Assembly (NCBI GenBank): GCA_009697105.1
Contig: SIAQ01000004.1
Location: 1 to 64,000, forward strand
Length of the DNA stretch: 64,000 nt
Direction of reading: 5' to 3'
Source: Gemmataceae bacterium
GTDB taxonomy: Bacteria; Planctomycetota; Planctomycetia; Gemmatales; Gemmataceae
Part shown: positions 33,317-42,023 of the stretch, in pieces
How positions within the stretch are numbered: position 1 is the stretch's first letter
How the letters are laid out: each line of letters opens with the position of its first letter
Made by a program: the position numbers and the translations under genes
Notes under the pieces: generated by a model
Seen by the model: the letters and a program-made list of their open reading frames with translations, nothing else
Databases searched by the model: none
Told to the model about the DNA's origin: nothing

Positions 33317-35536
33317 CTAGCGAGGCCTGCCCAAGTGCTTCTGAAAGAACAGCGCGATACGGCCATGCAGACGTTCCATGACGAGTGGGTCGGGGACCAT
33401 GTGCGTCAGGCCGGAGAGCGGGACCATCTCGAAGTCCTTGCCCGCGCGGAACAGCGAATCCACCATGCGCAGTGAATGGCGCAAGTAGACGTTGTCGTCC
33501 GCTGTGCCGTGCAGGATCATCAACGGCCGCTTGAGATCATCGGCATATGTCAGCAGCGAGCCTTCCTTGTACGCTTCAGCATCCCTGGGAGGCACGCCTA
33601 GATATCTTTCCGTATAGTGCGTGTCGTAGTCCATCCAGTCGCAGACGGGCGCGCCGGCGACGCCGGCCTTGAACACATCCGGCCGGCGCATGACCGCGAG
33701 GGCCGACATGTACCCGCCAAACGACCAGCCGTCGATACCCACGCGATCGGCGTCCATCATTGTATATTTGGCGGTCAGCGCCTTCAGCCCGGCGACCTGA
33801 TCGTCCAGCGGGACCGAGCCGAACTTTTGGTAGATCGCCTGTTCCCAGGCAGCGCCGCGTCCGGGCGTGCCTCGGCCATCGATCGCGACGACGATGAAGC
33901 CCTGATCCGCGTACCATTGGTCGAGCAGCCAGCGATTCTGAGCCGCCAGCACGTGGAGATGATGCGGCCCGCCGTAGACATCGACGATCACCGGGTACTT
34001 CTTCTTCGCATCATAGTCATGCGGGAATACCACGGCAGCCCGGAATTTGCGCGGCTCGACGCCGACTTCGAGCATCTCCACCACCGGTGCACGCGGCGGA
34101 TTCTCGGCGACCGACGGCAGCTCGCCAAGCTGCTTCCCGTTCTTGCCAAACACAAACGAGCGCGGCATCGACCGCATCGTCCGCGACGTGACCACATACG
34201 CATCGAGCTTGCGCGAAAAAACCGCGCTGTGTATGCCCGGCTCCTTCGTCAGCTTCTCCGGCTCGGCGAACGAGTCCTTCAAGCTCATGCGAAACAGATG
34301 CGACTCCGTCGGATTTCGGCTCGCGTTGAACGTGATCGCTTCTTCCTTCGGATCGACGCTGATGAGGCTCTGGTAGCCAACATCGGCGCCGACGATCACT
34401 CGGCGAATCTTGCCATTGCGGTTGCGCAACTCCAGACGCGGATAATCGTCGATCTCGCTGACCCAGAGAAACTCGTCGCCAGACGGCAGCCAGCGCGGCA
34501 TCTCCTGGCGCAGGTTGACCCACGTCGAGCTTTTCTCCGTGAGCAGTTTCGTCGTCTTGCCCGACTTGACTTCGACTTCGAGCAGCACGAGTTCACGTTG
34601 ATCGCGCGTCTGCACAGCAATGCACAGCGGTGCTTTCTTCGCCCAGCGAACGGTGGCGAGATACGGATACTTTTTGTCGTCCCATCCGATCCACTGCGTC
34701 GCCCCGCCGTCGATCGAGACAACGCCGAGCTTGACCGTCGCGTTGTTCTTGCCTGGGCGCGGATAGTAGAACGGCGTCGGTTTGACATCGGGATGGATCG
34801 GGTCGGCGACATGCCAAACCTCTACATCCGAGTTGTCGGTCTGCTGATAGACAATGCGCTCACTGTCCGGCGCCCACCAGTACCCGGTGAAGCGGCCCAT
34901 CTCTTCCTGGGCGACGAACTCGGCGGTGCCGTTCGGCTTCAGAGCCGTTCCGCCCGTGGTGACACGTGATTCCTTCCGCGCGGCGAGATCGAGCACGTAA
35001 ACATCATGATCGCGAACGAACGACACCTTCTTGCCATCGGGCGAAAACCTCGGATCGAGCAGAAAACCCTTCCCGGTCGCCAACTCCGTGATCTTGGTTC
35101 CCGCGCGTTCGACAGTGTAAAGGCGTCCCGACAGACTGAGAAGGATGAGCGTGCCATCGTCGGTGAGCTGAAAGTTCGTGAACCCGCCGGTGCTGACACG
35201 CATGCGCTCGCGGATCGCTTTCTCTTCCGGCGAGAGCTTTTCGGCGGCGCCCTTGAGCAACTGTTCCGGCGTGAGCAGCTCGCGCGTCTTGCCGGTCTCG
35301 ATGTCGAACTCGAACAGGCTGAGCTTCGCCGAGCGCGCTTCGGATCGCAGGAACAGCACTGCGCTACCGTCGGGCGTGACCATCGGTTTCTGCGGGCGAC
35401 CCAGTTGAAAACTGCGCGTCTGCGCCAGCGTGCGGAGGTAGGTGGTATCCACGGCCAAGTCCTTCGGCTTAGGTTGCGCGAATGCGGGGTGGGAAAACAT
35501 CAGCAGTGCGACAAGGCCGACGTAGTAATGTTTCAT
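33317..35536 (-). CDS. S9 family (dipeptidyl peptidase IV-like) secreted peptidase
   Basis: A 739-residue protein with signal peptide (1-20, ending AFA-Q), a DPP IV-type beta-propeller (about 60-470) and an alpha/beta hydrolase peptidase domain. The catalytic triad is visible: Ser605 in GWSFGGY, Asp680/681 in HGTADDNVY and His712 in LTHMV. The glutamate motif of the propeller is suggested by VAQEEMGRFTGYWW. Members cleave dipeptides after proline or alanine from peptide N-termini. It acts outside the cytoplasm and probably helps peptide scavenging. Confidence 0.94.
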   Translation of the reverse strand: MKHYYVGLVALLMFSHPAFAQPKPKDLAVDTTYLRTLAQTRSFQLGRPQKPMVTPDGSAVLFLRSEARSAKLSLFEFDIETGKTRELLTPEQLLKGAAEKLSPEEKAIRERMRVSTGGFTNFQLTDDGTLILLSLSGRLYTVERAGTKITELATGKGFLLDPRFSPDGKKVSFVRDHDVYVLDLAARKESRVTTGGTALKPNGTAEFVAQEEMGRFTGYWWAPDSERIVYQQTDNSDVEVWHVADPIHPDVKPTPFYYPRPGKNNATVKLGVVSIDGGATQWIGWDDKKYPYLATVRWAKKAPLCIAVQTRDQRELVLLEVEVKSGKTTKLLTEKSSTWVNLRQEMPRWLPSGDEFLWVSEIDDYPRLELRNRNGKIRRVIVGADVGYQSLISVDPKEEAITFNASRNPTESHLFRMSLKDSFAEPEKLTKEPGIHSAVFSRKLDAYVVTSRTMRSMPRSFVFGKNGKQLGELPSVAENPPRAPVVEMLEVGVEPRKFRAAVVFPHDYDAKKKYPVIVDVYGGPHHLHVLAAQNRWLLDQWYADQGFIVVAIDGRGTPGRGAAWEQAIYQKFGSVPLDDQVAGLKALTAKYTMMDADRVGIDGWSFGGYMSALAVMRRPDVFKAGVAGAPVCDWMDYDTHYTERYLGVPPRDAEAYKEGSLLTYADDLKRPLMILHGTADDNVYLRHSLRMVDSLFRAGKDFEMVPLSGLTHMVPDPLVMERLHGRIALFFQKHLGRPR

Positions 35537-35580
35537 GCGAGAAGCTCAAGTTGTTTATTACATACAAGAAAAAAACCAAT

Positions 35581-35658
35581 CCCGGCGAGCCTAGCTCCGT
35601 AAGGAGCTGGTTGACTGCGTGTCATCAACCTGCTCCTTACGGAGCTAGGCTCGCCGGG
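35581..35658. repeat. PAL-A inverted repeat overlapping a stop codon
   Basis: Arms of 34 bp (35581-35614 and 35625-35658) pair with one mismatch around a 10-nt loop. On the minus strand the right arm encodes PASLAP and the TAA stop of the isomerase-like gene at 35637. The core GGAGCTTAC-type middle differs from the copy at 4456 by paired changes. Confidence 0.94.
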
Positions 35659-36611
35659 AAATCGAGCCGCTGCACGAACTTCAGCGCTTCCTCGGCGCCG
35701 AAGTCGCGATCCATGCCGGCGTCGCTCCACTCGATCGACAAAGGGCCTTCGTAGCGGATCGCATTCAACGCCCGGAAAACCGATTCCCAATCGATCCCGC
35801 CATGGCCCGGCGAGCGATACTCCCACCCACGCCGTGGATCGCCATACGGCTGATACGAATTCAGCACGCCCGTTCGGCCATTGAGCGTCATCGCCAAATC
35901 CTTGATGTGTACATGATAGATGCGATCCGGAAATCGCTTCAAGAACTCGGCGGGGTCTATGCCCTGCCAATGCAGATGGCTTGGGTCGAACGTAAAGCCG
36001 AACTCCTCCCGGCCATCGAGCGCATCGAGTGTCATCTCGGCACTGAAGACGTCGAACGCAATCTGCCCGGGATGCACCTCGAGGGCGTAGCGGATGCCCG
36101 CGGATTGGCAGGCGTCGAGGATCGGCTGAAAGCGATGAGCGAAATCGCGCAGGCCTTCCTGGACTTCATCGGGATTGCATGCCGGATAGCCGAGCACGCC
36201 GTTCCAGATCGACGATCCGGAGAAGCCGCTGATGGTCCCGACGCCAAGCTTCTGGGCCGCCTGAACCGTGGCAAGCATCTCAGCGGTGGCGCGCTCGTTG
36301 ACACCGGCGGGATCGCCGTCGCCCCAAACGTAGTCGGGCAGAATCTTGCGATGCCTCGGCTCGATGCGATCGCACACCGCCTGGCTCACGCGATGATTGC
36401 TGAGTACGAGAATCTGCAGATCATGCCGAGCGAGCTGGTCGAGTTTGGTCTGGCAGTATTCGTCTTCGCTCAACGCGCGTTGGACTTCAAAGTGGTCGCC
36501 CCAGCAGGCGAGTTCCAGACCCGCATAGCCCCATTCGCCGAGCTTCTGCGTGAGTTCCTCGAACGGGCAATTCGTCCATTGGCCGCTAAAAAGCAATATC
36601 GGACGTGGCAT
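35637..36611 (-). CDS. Sugar phosphate isomerase/epimerase-like TIM barrel protein
   Basis: A 324-residue AP-endonuclease-2-type TIM barrel. Probable metal ligands are Glu in ALEVHPG, Asp and His in [10 protein letters not shown], the His in YHVHIKD, and Glu in LSIEWSDAG. The family covers sugar isomerases, inosose dehydratases and related enzymes, and is abundant in planctomycetes. The last six residues are encoded by the PAL-A repeat. The ATG at 36611 gives a normal strand-one start ([10 protein letters not shown]). Substrate unknown. Confidence 0.88.
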   Translation of the reverse strand: MPRPILLFSGQWTNCPFEELTQKLGEWGYAGLELACWGDHFEVQRALSEDEYCQTKLDQLARHDLQILVLSNHRVSQAVCDRIEPRHRKILPDYVWGDGDPAGVNERATAEMLATVQAAQKLGVGTISGFSGSSIWNGVLGYPACNPDEVQEGLRDFAHRFQPILDACQSAGIRYALEVHPGQIAFDVFSAEMTLDALDGREEFGFTFDPSHLHWQGIDPAEFLKRFPDRIYHVHIKDLAMTLNGRTGVLNSYQPYGDPRRGWEYRSPGHGGIDWESVFRALNAIRYEGPLSIEWSDAGMDRDFGAEEALKFVQRLDFPASLAP

Positions 36612-36675
36612 GACGAAATCCTTTAACGAGTGGATAGTGTAGCATCAACCCTCGGGAGTTGGGTGCGATTTATTT

Positions 36676-36732
36676 CCGAGCCTGAGCGCCAGCGAAGGGC
36701 AGTCTTGGCCCTTCGCTGGCGCTCAGGCTCGG
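36676..36732. repeat. PAL-F inverted repeat (perfect 25-bp arms)
   Basis: Arms 36676-36700 (CCGAGCCTGAGCGCCAGCGA...) and 36708-36732 are perfectly complementary with a 7-nt loop, a very stable hairpin. It lies between two minus-strand genes, downstream of the M48 protease gene. Confidence 0.94.
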
Positions 36733-36755
36733 ACAACGACATCCCCGACTCCTGC

Positions 36756-38240
36756 TCAGAACCTTCCGACCAGTTCCCAGATGCGCTCAAAGTTGTAGCA
36801 CCAGAGCAGCAATCCTAGCGCGACATAACACGCCAGCTGCAGCATGAGCAAGGAGCGATGGAAGCTCGCTACGTCAGCGGGGTGGTCTTGCATCTCGCGG
36901 AGAAAATCGATGCGTTGGCCAATCGTCGGGTGCTGCCAAGAGACCAGCCAATTGCCCGAGCCTTCGCGCGGGATGCCGTTGATGTCGGCTACTTTTTCGA
37001 GAGCGTTGATGAACACCTCCGTCGAGACCGTGCTTGAACCGAACAAATCCGCCTGACGTTCGCAGCGGCGCGAGAGATATCCGAACACGAACAAGGTGTA
37101 AGCGGCCATTAGCACAAGTTTACAGAAGCTGCTGACGGTGGCGAGGAACATTTCGATCTCGTCGTTGCTATAATTGGCGGTTATCCATCCCTGTAAAGAG
37201 TCCAGGCGATTCTCGGTGCGCACCCATTCGGCGGCATTCTCCCAAAGCAGTCCGAGCAGGACGAAGCTTACGACAAAAAACGCGAGATAAAAAAACAGAT
37301 GCCGATAGTGGATATGCCCGACTTCGTGCCCAAAAACGGCTTCGATTTCATCAGGCGTGAGTTCGTCGATGAGCCGATCGGTCAGGATGACATAGCGCAA
37401 CCACGGCACGAACCCGGTGACGAGGGCGTTGGCGACCTGATTTCGCGTGTCCCACACGAGAATGTTGCTGAAGCGAAACTTCAGCCGACGAGCAGTGCTC
37501 TCCAATCGTTCGCGGAGCGGCCCCGGCGGCATCGGCTTGAGACCGAGGAAGAGGCGCAGCAGCAGAGGTAGCAGCAGAAAGGCCGACGCCATCGTGAGCG
37601 TCGCCAGCGCCGCAAGCAAACGATTGCCGTCGCGCGATTCCGGTAATATCGACAGCAGCACCTGATTGAACAGCAGCAAGACGATGGGCGGGACGACAAA
37701 GAGCCACTGATTACGAATCTGTGCCAAGAGGTAGGCACGCTTTGTAATGAAGTGATCGGGATAATTTCTTACTTCGTAGGCGGTCTTTTCCACGCGATAG
37801 AACCGCTCCCACGAGAACAACAGAGCGAGGAAAAAGGGAGCCAACAATACTAACTCACGGCCCACGAGGAGCCTTTCGGGTGTCTCGTCATCGGTCGGCG
37901 CCATCGCTCCGGTGAACCAGGTAAGTGCTTCACCCATCCAGGTGGTCGCGACATCGCCCCAACCGAAGAAATAGAGCGCCGCCAGGTAGGCGACGACAAT
38001 TGCGATGAAATGATATCGCCGAGCGCGCCCATAGCGGCGAAGGAGATAGAGTTGGAATTCGGATTGTCGAATCAGCTGCCAACGGATTACCTTGGCGATC
38101 AGCCCAGCCGTCAACCACGAAGCAATGACGAACGTGCCAACCAGAATCGCGCATCCCGCCGGCGTCAGCCAACCTGGCGGCGCAGGCCAGCGCGTTTGCA
38201 TGCAAATCAAAGCGAGCAGCAACAAGTACACAAATGGCAT
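36756..38240 (-). CDS. M48 family membrane metallopeptidase
   Basis: A 494-residue CAAX-prenyl-protease/HtpX-like protein. The zinc motif HEVGHIHYRH lies near residue 305 and the third ligand Glu in CERQADLFG about 85 residues later. Six to seven membrane helices surround it (N-terminal pair, about 80-105, 130-150, 185-240, then two after the zinc motif). Members cleave prenylated or misfolded membrane proteins. A longer frame starts with TTG at 38276; ATG 38240 with GGA six bases upstream was preferred. Confidence 0.9.
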   Translation of the reverse strand: MPFVYLLLLALICMQTRWPAPPGWLTPAGCAILVGTFVIASWLTAGLIAKVIRWQLIRQSEFQLYLLRRYGRARRYHFIAIVVAYLAALYFFGWGDVATTWMGEALTWFTGAMAPTDDETPERLLVGRELVLLAPFFLALLFSWERFYRVEKTAYEVRNYPDHFITKRAYLLAQIRNQWLFVVPPIVLLLFNQVLLSILPESRDGNRLLAALATLTMASAFLLLPLLLRLFLGLKPMPPGPLRERLESTARRLKFRFSNILVWDTRNQVANALVTGFVPWLRYVILTDRLIDELTPDEIEAVFGHEVGHIHYRHLFFYLAFFVVSFVLLGLLWENAAEWVRTENRLDSLQGWITANYSNDEIEMFLATVSSFCKLVLMAAYTLFVFGYLSRRCERQADLFGSSTVSTEVFINALEKVADINGIPREGSGNWLVSWQHPTIGQRIDFLREMQDHPADVASFHRSLLMLQLACYVALGLLLWCYNFERIWELVGRF

Positions 38241-38353
38241 AGAAAGTCCATCGATCCCTGCGAGTGCACGGGACAAACATCAGCGCTGTGGCGTCGCCTG
38301 GCGTTCCGTCGCAACACAGAATGTATTTTATGGGCTCGCGCCGTTCTGGCTTT

Positions 38354-40138
38354 TCACAACAACGAACGATCATCAAAGCGCACTGTCAGCCGCCACCACA
38401 ACAGGCTGGCCAACAGGCCGTAAACCGCCATTACGCCGAGAGCCAACAGGATGCGCTCCGGTTTGGAATCGTGCAATCCCCAGATGGGCCACATGAACGC
38501 GTTGAGGTAAGAAAACGCCAGGACATCATTGGTGTTCGCCATCTGCGACAGGCTAATGTACACGATCAGCGTGATCACAAGCGTGAGGTACGCCCGCATC
38601 ACGGTACGCATCATCACGGACAAGTACATCCCGGCAATCAGGAAGAATGCCGTCATCGGCAACGGGCCAACCACCAGGCAGATGAAACTGAACGGATGAA
38701 ACACGCCGACGAACAGACCGATGATCAGATCGACGCCGATCAGCGCCAACCAAGGCCAACCGCGATACAGACAGCCGATGAACTTAGCGACGAGAATCTC
38801 GCGGCGATCGATCGGCAGTAGCAGCAACGGCTCCAGCGTTTGCTGTTGCCGTTCCCGCGCGATCGAAGCGCTAGCGCGGTAGGTGCTGCTGAGAAGGAAG
38901 AAGCCGAGGAACGCCCAGTAAAAGAAGCGGACCATGTCCGCCAGCATGTCATGCGAAATGCGCTGGCCGCTTGACCCTTCAAAGATCGCATTCCAAATTG
39001 CCGCGAAAACGAGACAGAAGACCGACGCGATAAACGGTATCGCTGGAACGAGGAAGATCGGCGTAAACACCAGGGACGGGCCGCCGAGATAGCGTTCTTT
39101 CCACCACAGGGCGTCGCCCCTGACCGGTGGAAGCGCGTACGGCATGCCGAAAATATCGATCCGATCCAGGGCCATGCCGGGGCGGGGCGGGGCGGCGGGT
39201 TCCGCAGCGGTCGGCGTCGGCTTCGCCTCGATCGGTTTCGGGGCGCTTTTCGGCGGAGGCGGTATCATCGGTGGCGCGAACGGTTCGTGCTCGCGGATCG
39301 CCATGACCGCCAACCATAAACAAAACGCCGAGATCAGCACGTGAACCATCGCCAAGACGCCGACATCTTGCACAGTGATCGCCTGAAAGGAGCCCGCCAT
39401 GCGAGCATCTTGCAGTACGAGCGGGAAACCGTTCAGCGTGCCTGAGCAGCAAGTTCCGATCGGCAGGACGATCGCGTAGGCCGTCATCACCGCACTCGTC
39501 GTGCCGCGGGCGAGTGTCGAAATCAGCAAGCACAAGCTGCCGATGGTCAAGGCGTTCAGGAGGGTATTGAGCAGATTGCCGACGATGAGGAGATAATCGA
39601 TGCCGCCCCATAATTGCGCGATGGCGAGAATCGGAAAGCCGGCGATGACGAAGCCGAACAGGTGCACGACGCGCGCGCTGAGGATGCCGAGGACGATTTC
39701 CCGATTGCTCATCTGCGTGGAGAAAAGCAGTTCCAGTGTGCCGCGCTCGCGTTCCTCGGTCACGGTGCTCGCGATATATGCCGGCGCAAGCAAGAGGATG
39801 GCGAGGTTCTGCGCCGCGAAGAGTGCATAGGCGAACTGCACGGAGATGCGGGCGAAATCGTTGGGCCGCATGCGCTCATGCCGACCGAAATCCAGGTAAA
39901 CGATGAAAAGCCCGCCGAGCATTGCGAACAAACAGAACACGCGAAGCATCGTGCTGCGTCCCCGCCGTGCCAGGCGGATGACGTCGTAATAGACGTGTGG
40001 GCCGACGAATTGCCAACCGCCGTGTCGAAAGGCAATGATCTGTAACACGGCGAAGGCGACAAGCGTTGTCAATCCCGCCGATAGACTAGCGGCTTGGCCA
40101 TAGACGCCAAGTAAAAGAATCGGCACAGCCCAAAGCAC
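38354..40138 (-). CDS. ABC transporter permease, ABC-2 type with two membrane halves
   Basis: About 594 residues. The first half (1-300) has six helices with the cytoplasmic STVTEERERGTLELLFST motif typical of ABC-2 permeases. A Pro/Ala-rich linker (PPMIPPPPKSAPKPIEAKP, about 305-345) leads to a second half with SIARERQQQTLEPLLLLPIDR, the equivalent motif. The protein is therefore a fused pair of permease domains. No ATPase gene is adjacent. The start is unclear: GTG 40138 was used, and the frame upstream is closed by the TGA of the small gene at 40166 in the same frame. Confidence 0.85.
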   Translation of the reverse strand: MLWAVPILLLGVYGQAASLSAGLTTLVAFAVLQIIAFRHGGWQFVGPHVYYDVIRLARRGRSTMLRVFCLFAMLGGLFIVYLDFGRHERMRPNDFARISVQFAYALFAAQNLAILLLAPAYIASTVTEERERGTLELLFSTQMSNREIVLGILSARVVHLFGFVIAGFPILAIAQLWGGIDYLLIVGNLLNTLLNALTIGSLCLLISTLARGTTSAVMTAYAIVLPIGTCCSGTLNGFPLVLQDARMAGSFQAITVQDVGVLAMVHVLISAFCLWLAVMAIREHEPFAPPMIPPPPKSAPKPIEAKPTPTAAEPAAPPRPGMALDRIDIFGMPYALPPVRGDALWWKERYLGGPSLVFTPIFLVPAIPFIASVFCLVFAAIWNAIFEGSSGQRISHDMLADMVRFFYWAFLGFFLLSSTYRASASIARERQQQTLEPLLLLPIDRREILVAKFIGCLYRGWPWLALIGVDLIIGLFVGVFHPFSFICLVVGPLPMTAFFLIAGMYLSVMMRTVMRAYLTLVITLIVYISLSQMANTNDVLAFSYLNAFMWPIWGLHDSKPERILLALGVMAVYGLLASLLWWRLTVRFDDRSLL

Positions 40139-40165
40139 GCCGAGGATGGCCCATTCGATGCGCGA

Positions 40166-40384
40166 TCATTTCGGCAGCGCGATCGGCGCGGACCCCGGCC
40201 TGCCCATTGCCGCCGTGATCAGATTGCCAACGGCGAACAGCGCGATCACCAACAGCGGAACCGTAGCCCAGATGGCCCAGGGAACGCCGATCGAGAATAA
40301 GAGCATAGTCGCCATGACGCACAATCCGAGGATTGTGCCAGCGCGAGGCCAGCCCGAACTCGGTGGTGGCGAAGGATCGTGCAT
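40166..40384 (-). CDS. Small two-helix membrane protein, possibly a detached N-terminus of the permease
   Basis: About 72 residues (MHDPSPPPSSGW... ) with two hydrophobic helices. Its stop TGA (40166-40168) is in the same frame as the permease that follows, and the intervening codons are open. One reading is a separate small subunit gene; another is a permease gene interrupted by one TGA. The cysteine or serine alternative at that codon cannot be decided here. No ribosome binding site was seen. Confidence 0.45.
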   Translation of the reverse strand: MHDPSPPPSSGWPRAGTILGLCVMATMLLFSIGVPWAIWATVPLLVIALFAVGNLITAAMGRPGSAPIALPK

Positions 40385-40405
40385 GGCGCAGTCTGCTTTA
40401 GTAAT

Positions 40406-40459
40406 CCGCTTACCGCATAGCGCTCGGAACATCCCGCGCGAGCGCTAAGCCGCAAGCGG
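40406..40459. repeat. PAL-D repeat
   Basis: Left arm 40406-40426 (CCGCTTACCGCATAGCGCTCG) and right arm 40439-40459 pair with two mismatches around a 12-nt loop. Confidence 0.85.
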
Positions 40460-40510
40460 CAACCAAGGGAGTTGATATTTTCGCTTCTCTTACACTACGA
40501 AAAGCATGGG

Positions 40511-40556
40511 CGTGTAAAACGAAAACAACCCGCGTCATGAAGATGACGCGGGTTGC
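40511..40556 (-). terminator. Rho-independent terminator after the DUF1501 gene at 40683
   Basis: On the minus strand AACCCGCGTCAT, a four-base loop and ATGACGCGGGTT form a 13-bp perfect stem (40527-40556 on the plus strand) followed by TGTTTTCGTTTT. It lies downstream of the DUF1501 gene, after the PAL-G repeat. It differs from the PAL elements by its short loop and U-tract. Confidence 0.85.
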
Positions 40557-40576
40557 AATGTTATTAAATAACTACT

Positions 40577-40659
40577 ACAGTGACTCTTGTAGCTGAATTC
40601 GTGAGAATTCGGATTCGTCGCACCCGAATTCTCACGAATTCAGCTACAAGAGTCGCTGT
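40577..40659. repeat. PAL-G inverted repeat with nested GAATTC dyads
   Basis: Arms of 36 bp (40577-40612 and 40624-40659) pair with one mismatch around an 11-nt loop. Each arm contains GAATTC-GTGA-GAATTC, so four GAATTC sites occur within 60 bp. It sits between the DUF1501 gene and its apparent terminator. Confidence 0.94.
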
Positions 40660-40682
40660 AAAACTAACCACCACCCACGATC

Positions 40683-41948
40683 CTAGAACAACTGCGCGAT
40701 TGGCATGGCGGGCCGGTCGACGATGCGGATCGGTCGGCCGTTCGGAGCTTGGTTTTGCTTGTTGTAGTCGATGCCCAACGCACGGCAAACGGTTGCCATG
40801 AAGTCGAGCGGGCCGACCGGACGGTCAACGACGGTTGCGGCTTCGGCGTCGGTGCGGCCGATGACCTGGCCGCCGCGGATGCCGCCGCCGATCATGACGC
40901 TCGACCATGCACGCGGGTAATGATCGCGGCCCGGCAGAGCGCCGCGTTGATTGATGCGTGGCGTACGGCCGAACTCGCCCATCCAGATGATGAGAGTGTT
41001 GTCGAGCAAGCCGCGATCGCGGAGGTCGCGGGTCAAAGAGCTCATGGCCGGGTCAACTTGGCCGGAGAGCTGACGGACGCGTTCGAAGTTGTTCTGGTGA
41101 GTGTCCCAGCCGCCGAGGGTGACTTCGACGAACTTGACGCCGGCTTCGATCAATCGGCGAGCCATCAAGCAGCCTTCGCCGAACTTGTTGGCACCATAAG
41201 CGGCGCGGCTGGCAGCGGGTTCGAGCGAGATGTCGAACGCGCGGGTGCCGGTGTCGCGCATCAGGGTGACCGCACGCTGAATCGTCGTGGCGTGTGCCGT
41301 GGCGGTGTTGGCGTTGTGCTGGCGCTGGAAGCCCGATTCGAGTTCATTGAGGAGGTCAATTCGGCTGTCGAATTGGCCCGCAGTGACGCCGGTGCGGAGG
41401 TTCTCGACGCCGCGCGCCGGATCGCTAACGATCAGGGGTTGGTGGCGAGCCCCGAGGAAGCCGGAGCCGTAAGCGCGGTTGCCGACCGAGACGAAGTTCG
41501 GCATGGCGTTGGTTTCGCTGCCGAGTTCCTTGGAGACGATTGCGCCAATGCTCGGGTAGACGATGCCGCCCTGGCCTTCGCGGTAGCCGGTGTGGAGGTT
41601 ATATTTCGCACGGCCGTGAGCGCCTTCCGGCGTGCTCATGCTGCGGATGATGGCGGCATGGTTGGTCAGGCGAGCGAACTGCGGGAAATGTTCGCTGATC
41701 TGGATGCCGTTGGTCGCCGTCTGAATTTGGCGATACGGGCCACCGTTATCTGTGCCGGGACGGAGATCCCAGGTGTCTTTGTGAGTCGGGCCGCCGTCCA
41801 TCCACAGAAGGATGCAGTTCTTGGTCGTTTGGCGGGTCGTGGCGGCATGCGTCGCCAGGATGTTGAACCAATTGGACATCGAGTACGACAGAACGCCAGC
41901 TGCGGACAGCTTCAGCGCGTCGCGGCGATTGAGGCCTTGATCGAACAT
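40683..41948 (-). CDS. DUF1501 domain protein with Tat-type leader
   Basis: A 421-residue member of the DUF1501 family (sulfatase-like alkaline phosphatase fold), very abundant in planctomycetes and without an established substrate. The leader NRRDALKLSAAGVL fits the twin-arginine pattern. Family blocks are LLWMDGGPTHKDTWD, GVKFVEVTLGGWDTH and LIIWMGEFGRTPRIN, with a late GRDHYPRAWS. ATG 41948 has GGAG at the correct distance. It is directly downstream of the DUF1549/DUF1553 gene, the usual planctomycete pairing. Confidence 0.93.
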   Translation of the reverse strand: MFDQGLNRRDALKLSAAGVLSYSMSNWFNILATHAATTRQTTKNCILLWMDGGPTHKDTWDLRPGTDNGGPYRQIQTATNGIQISEHFPQFARLTNHAAIIRSMSTPEGAHGRAKYNLHTGYREGQGGIVYPSIGAIVSKELGSETNAMPNFVSVGNRAYGSGFLGARHQPLIVSDPARGVENLRTGVTAGQFDSRIDLLNELESGFQRQHNANTATAHATTIQRAVTLMRDTGTRAFDISLEPAASRAAYGANKFGEGCLMARRLIEAGVKFVEVTLGGWDTHQNNFERVRQLSGQVDPAMSSLTRDLRDRGLLDNTLIIWMGEFGRTPRINQRGALPGRDHYPRAWSSVMIGGGIRGGQVIGRTDAEAATVVDRPVGPLDFMATVCRALGIDYNKQNQAPNGRPIRIVDRPAMPIAQLF

Positions 41949-42023
41949 TGGATACTCCAAAGGATAGAGGGTGGTGTATTGTTAGGTCCCCGCAGTTAAA
42001 TGGCTGCGGGGATCGGTTGTTGT

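Noticed and set aside
33617-34969. 450-residue open frame on the plus strand
   Set aside because: Antisense to the S9 peptidase with its complete catalytic triad; composition is of a shadow.
40749-41999. 416-residue open frame on the plus strand
   Set aside because: Antisense to a DUF1501 gene; rich in Ala/Asp/Val with no family motifs.
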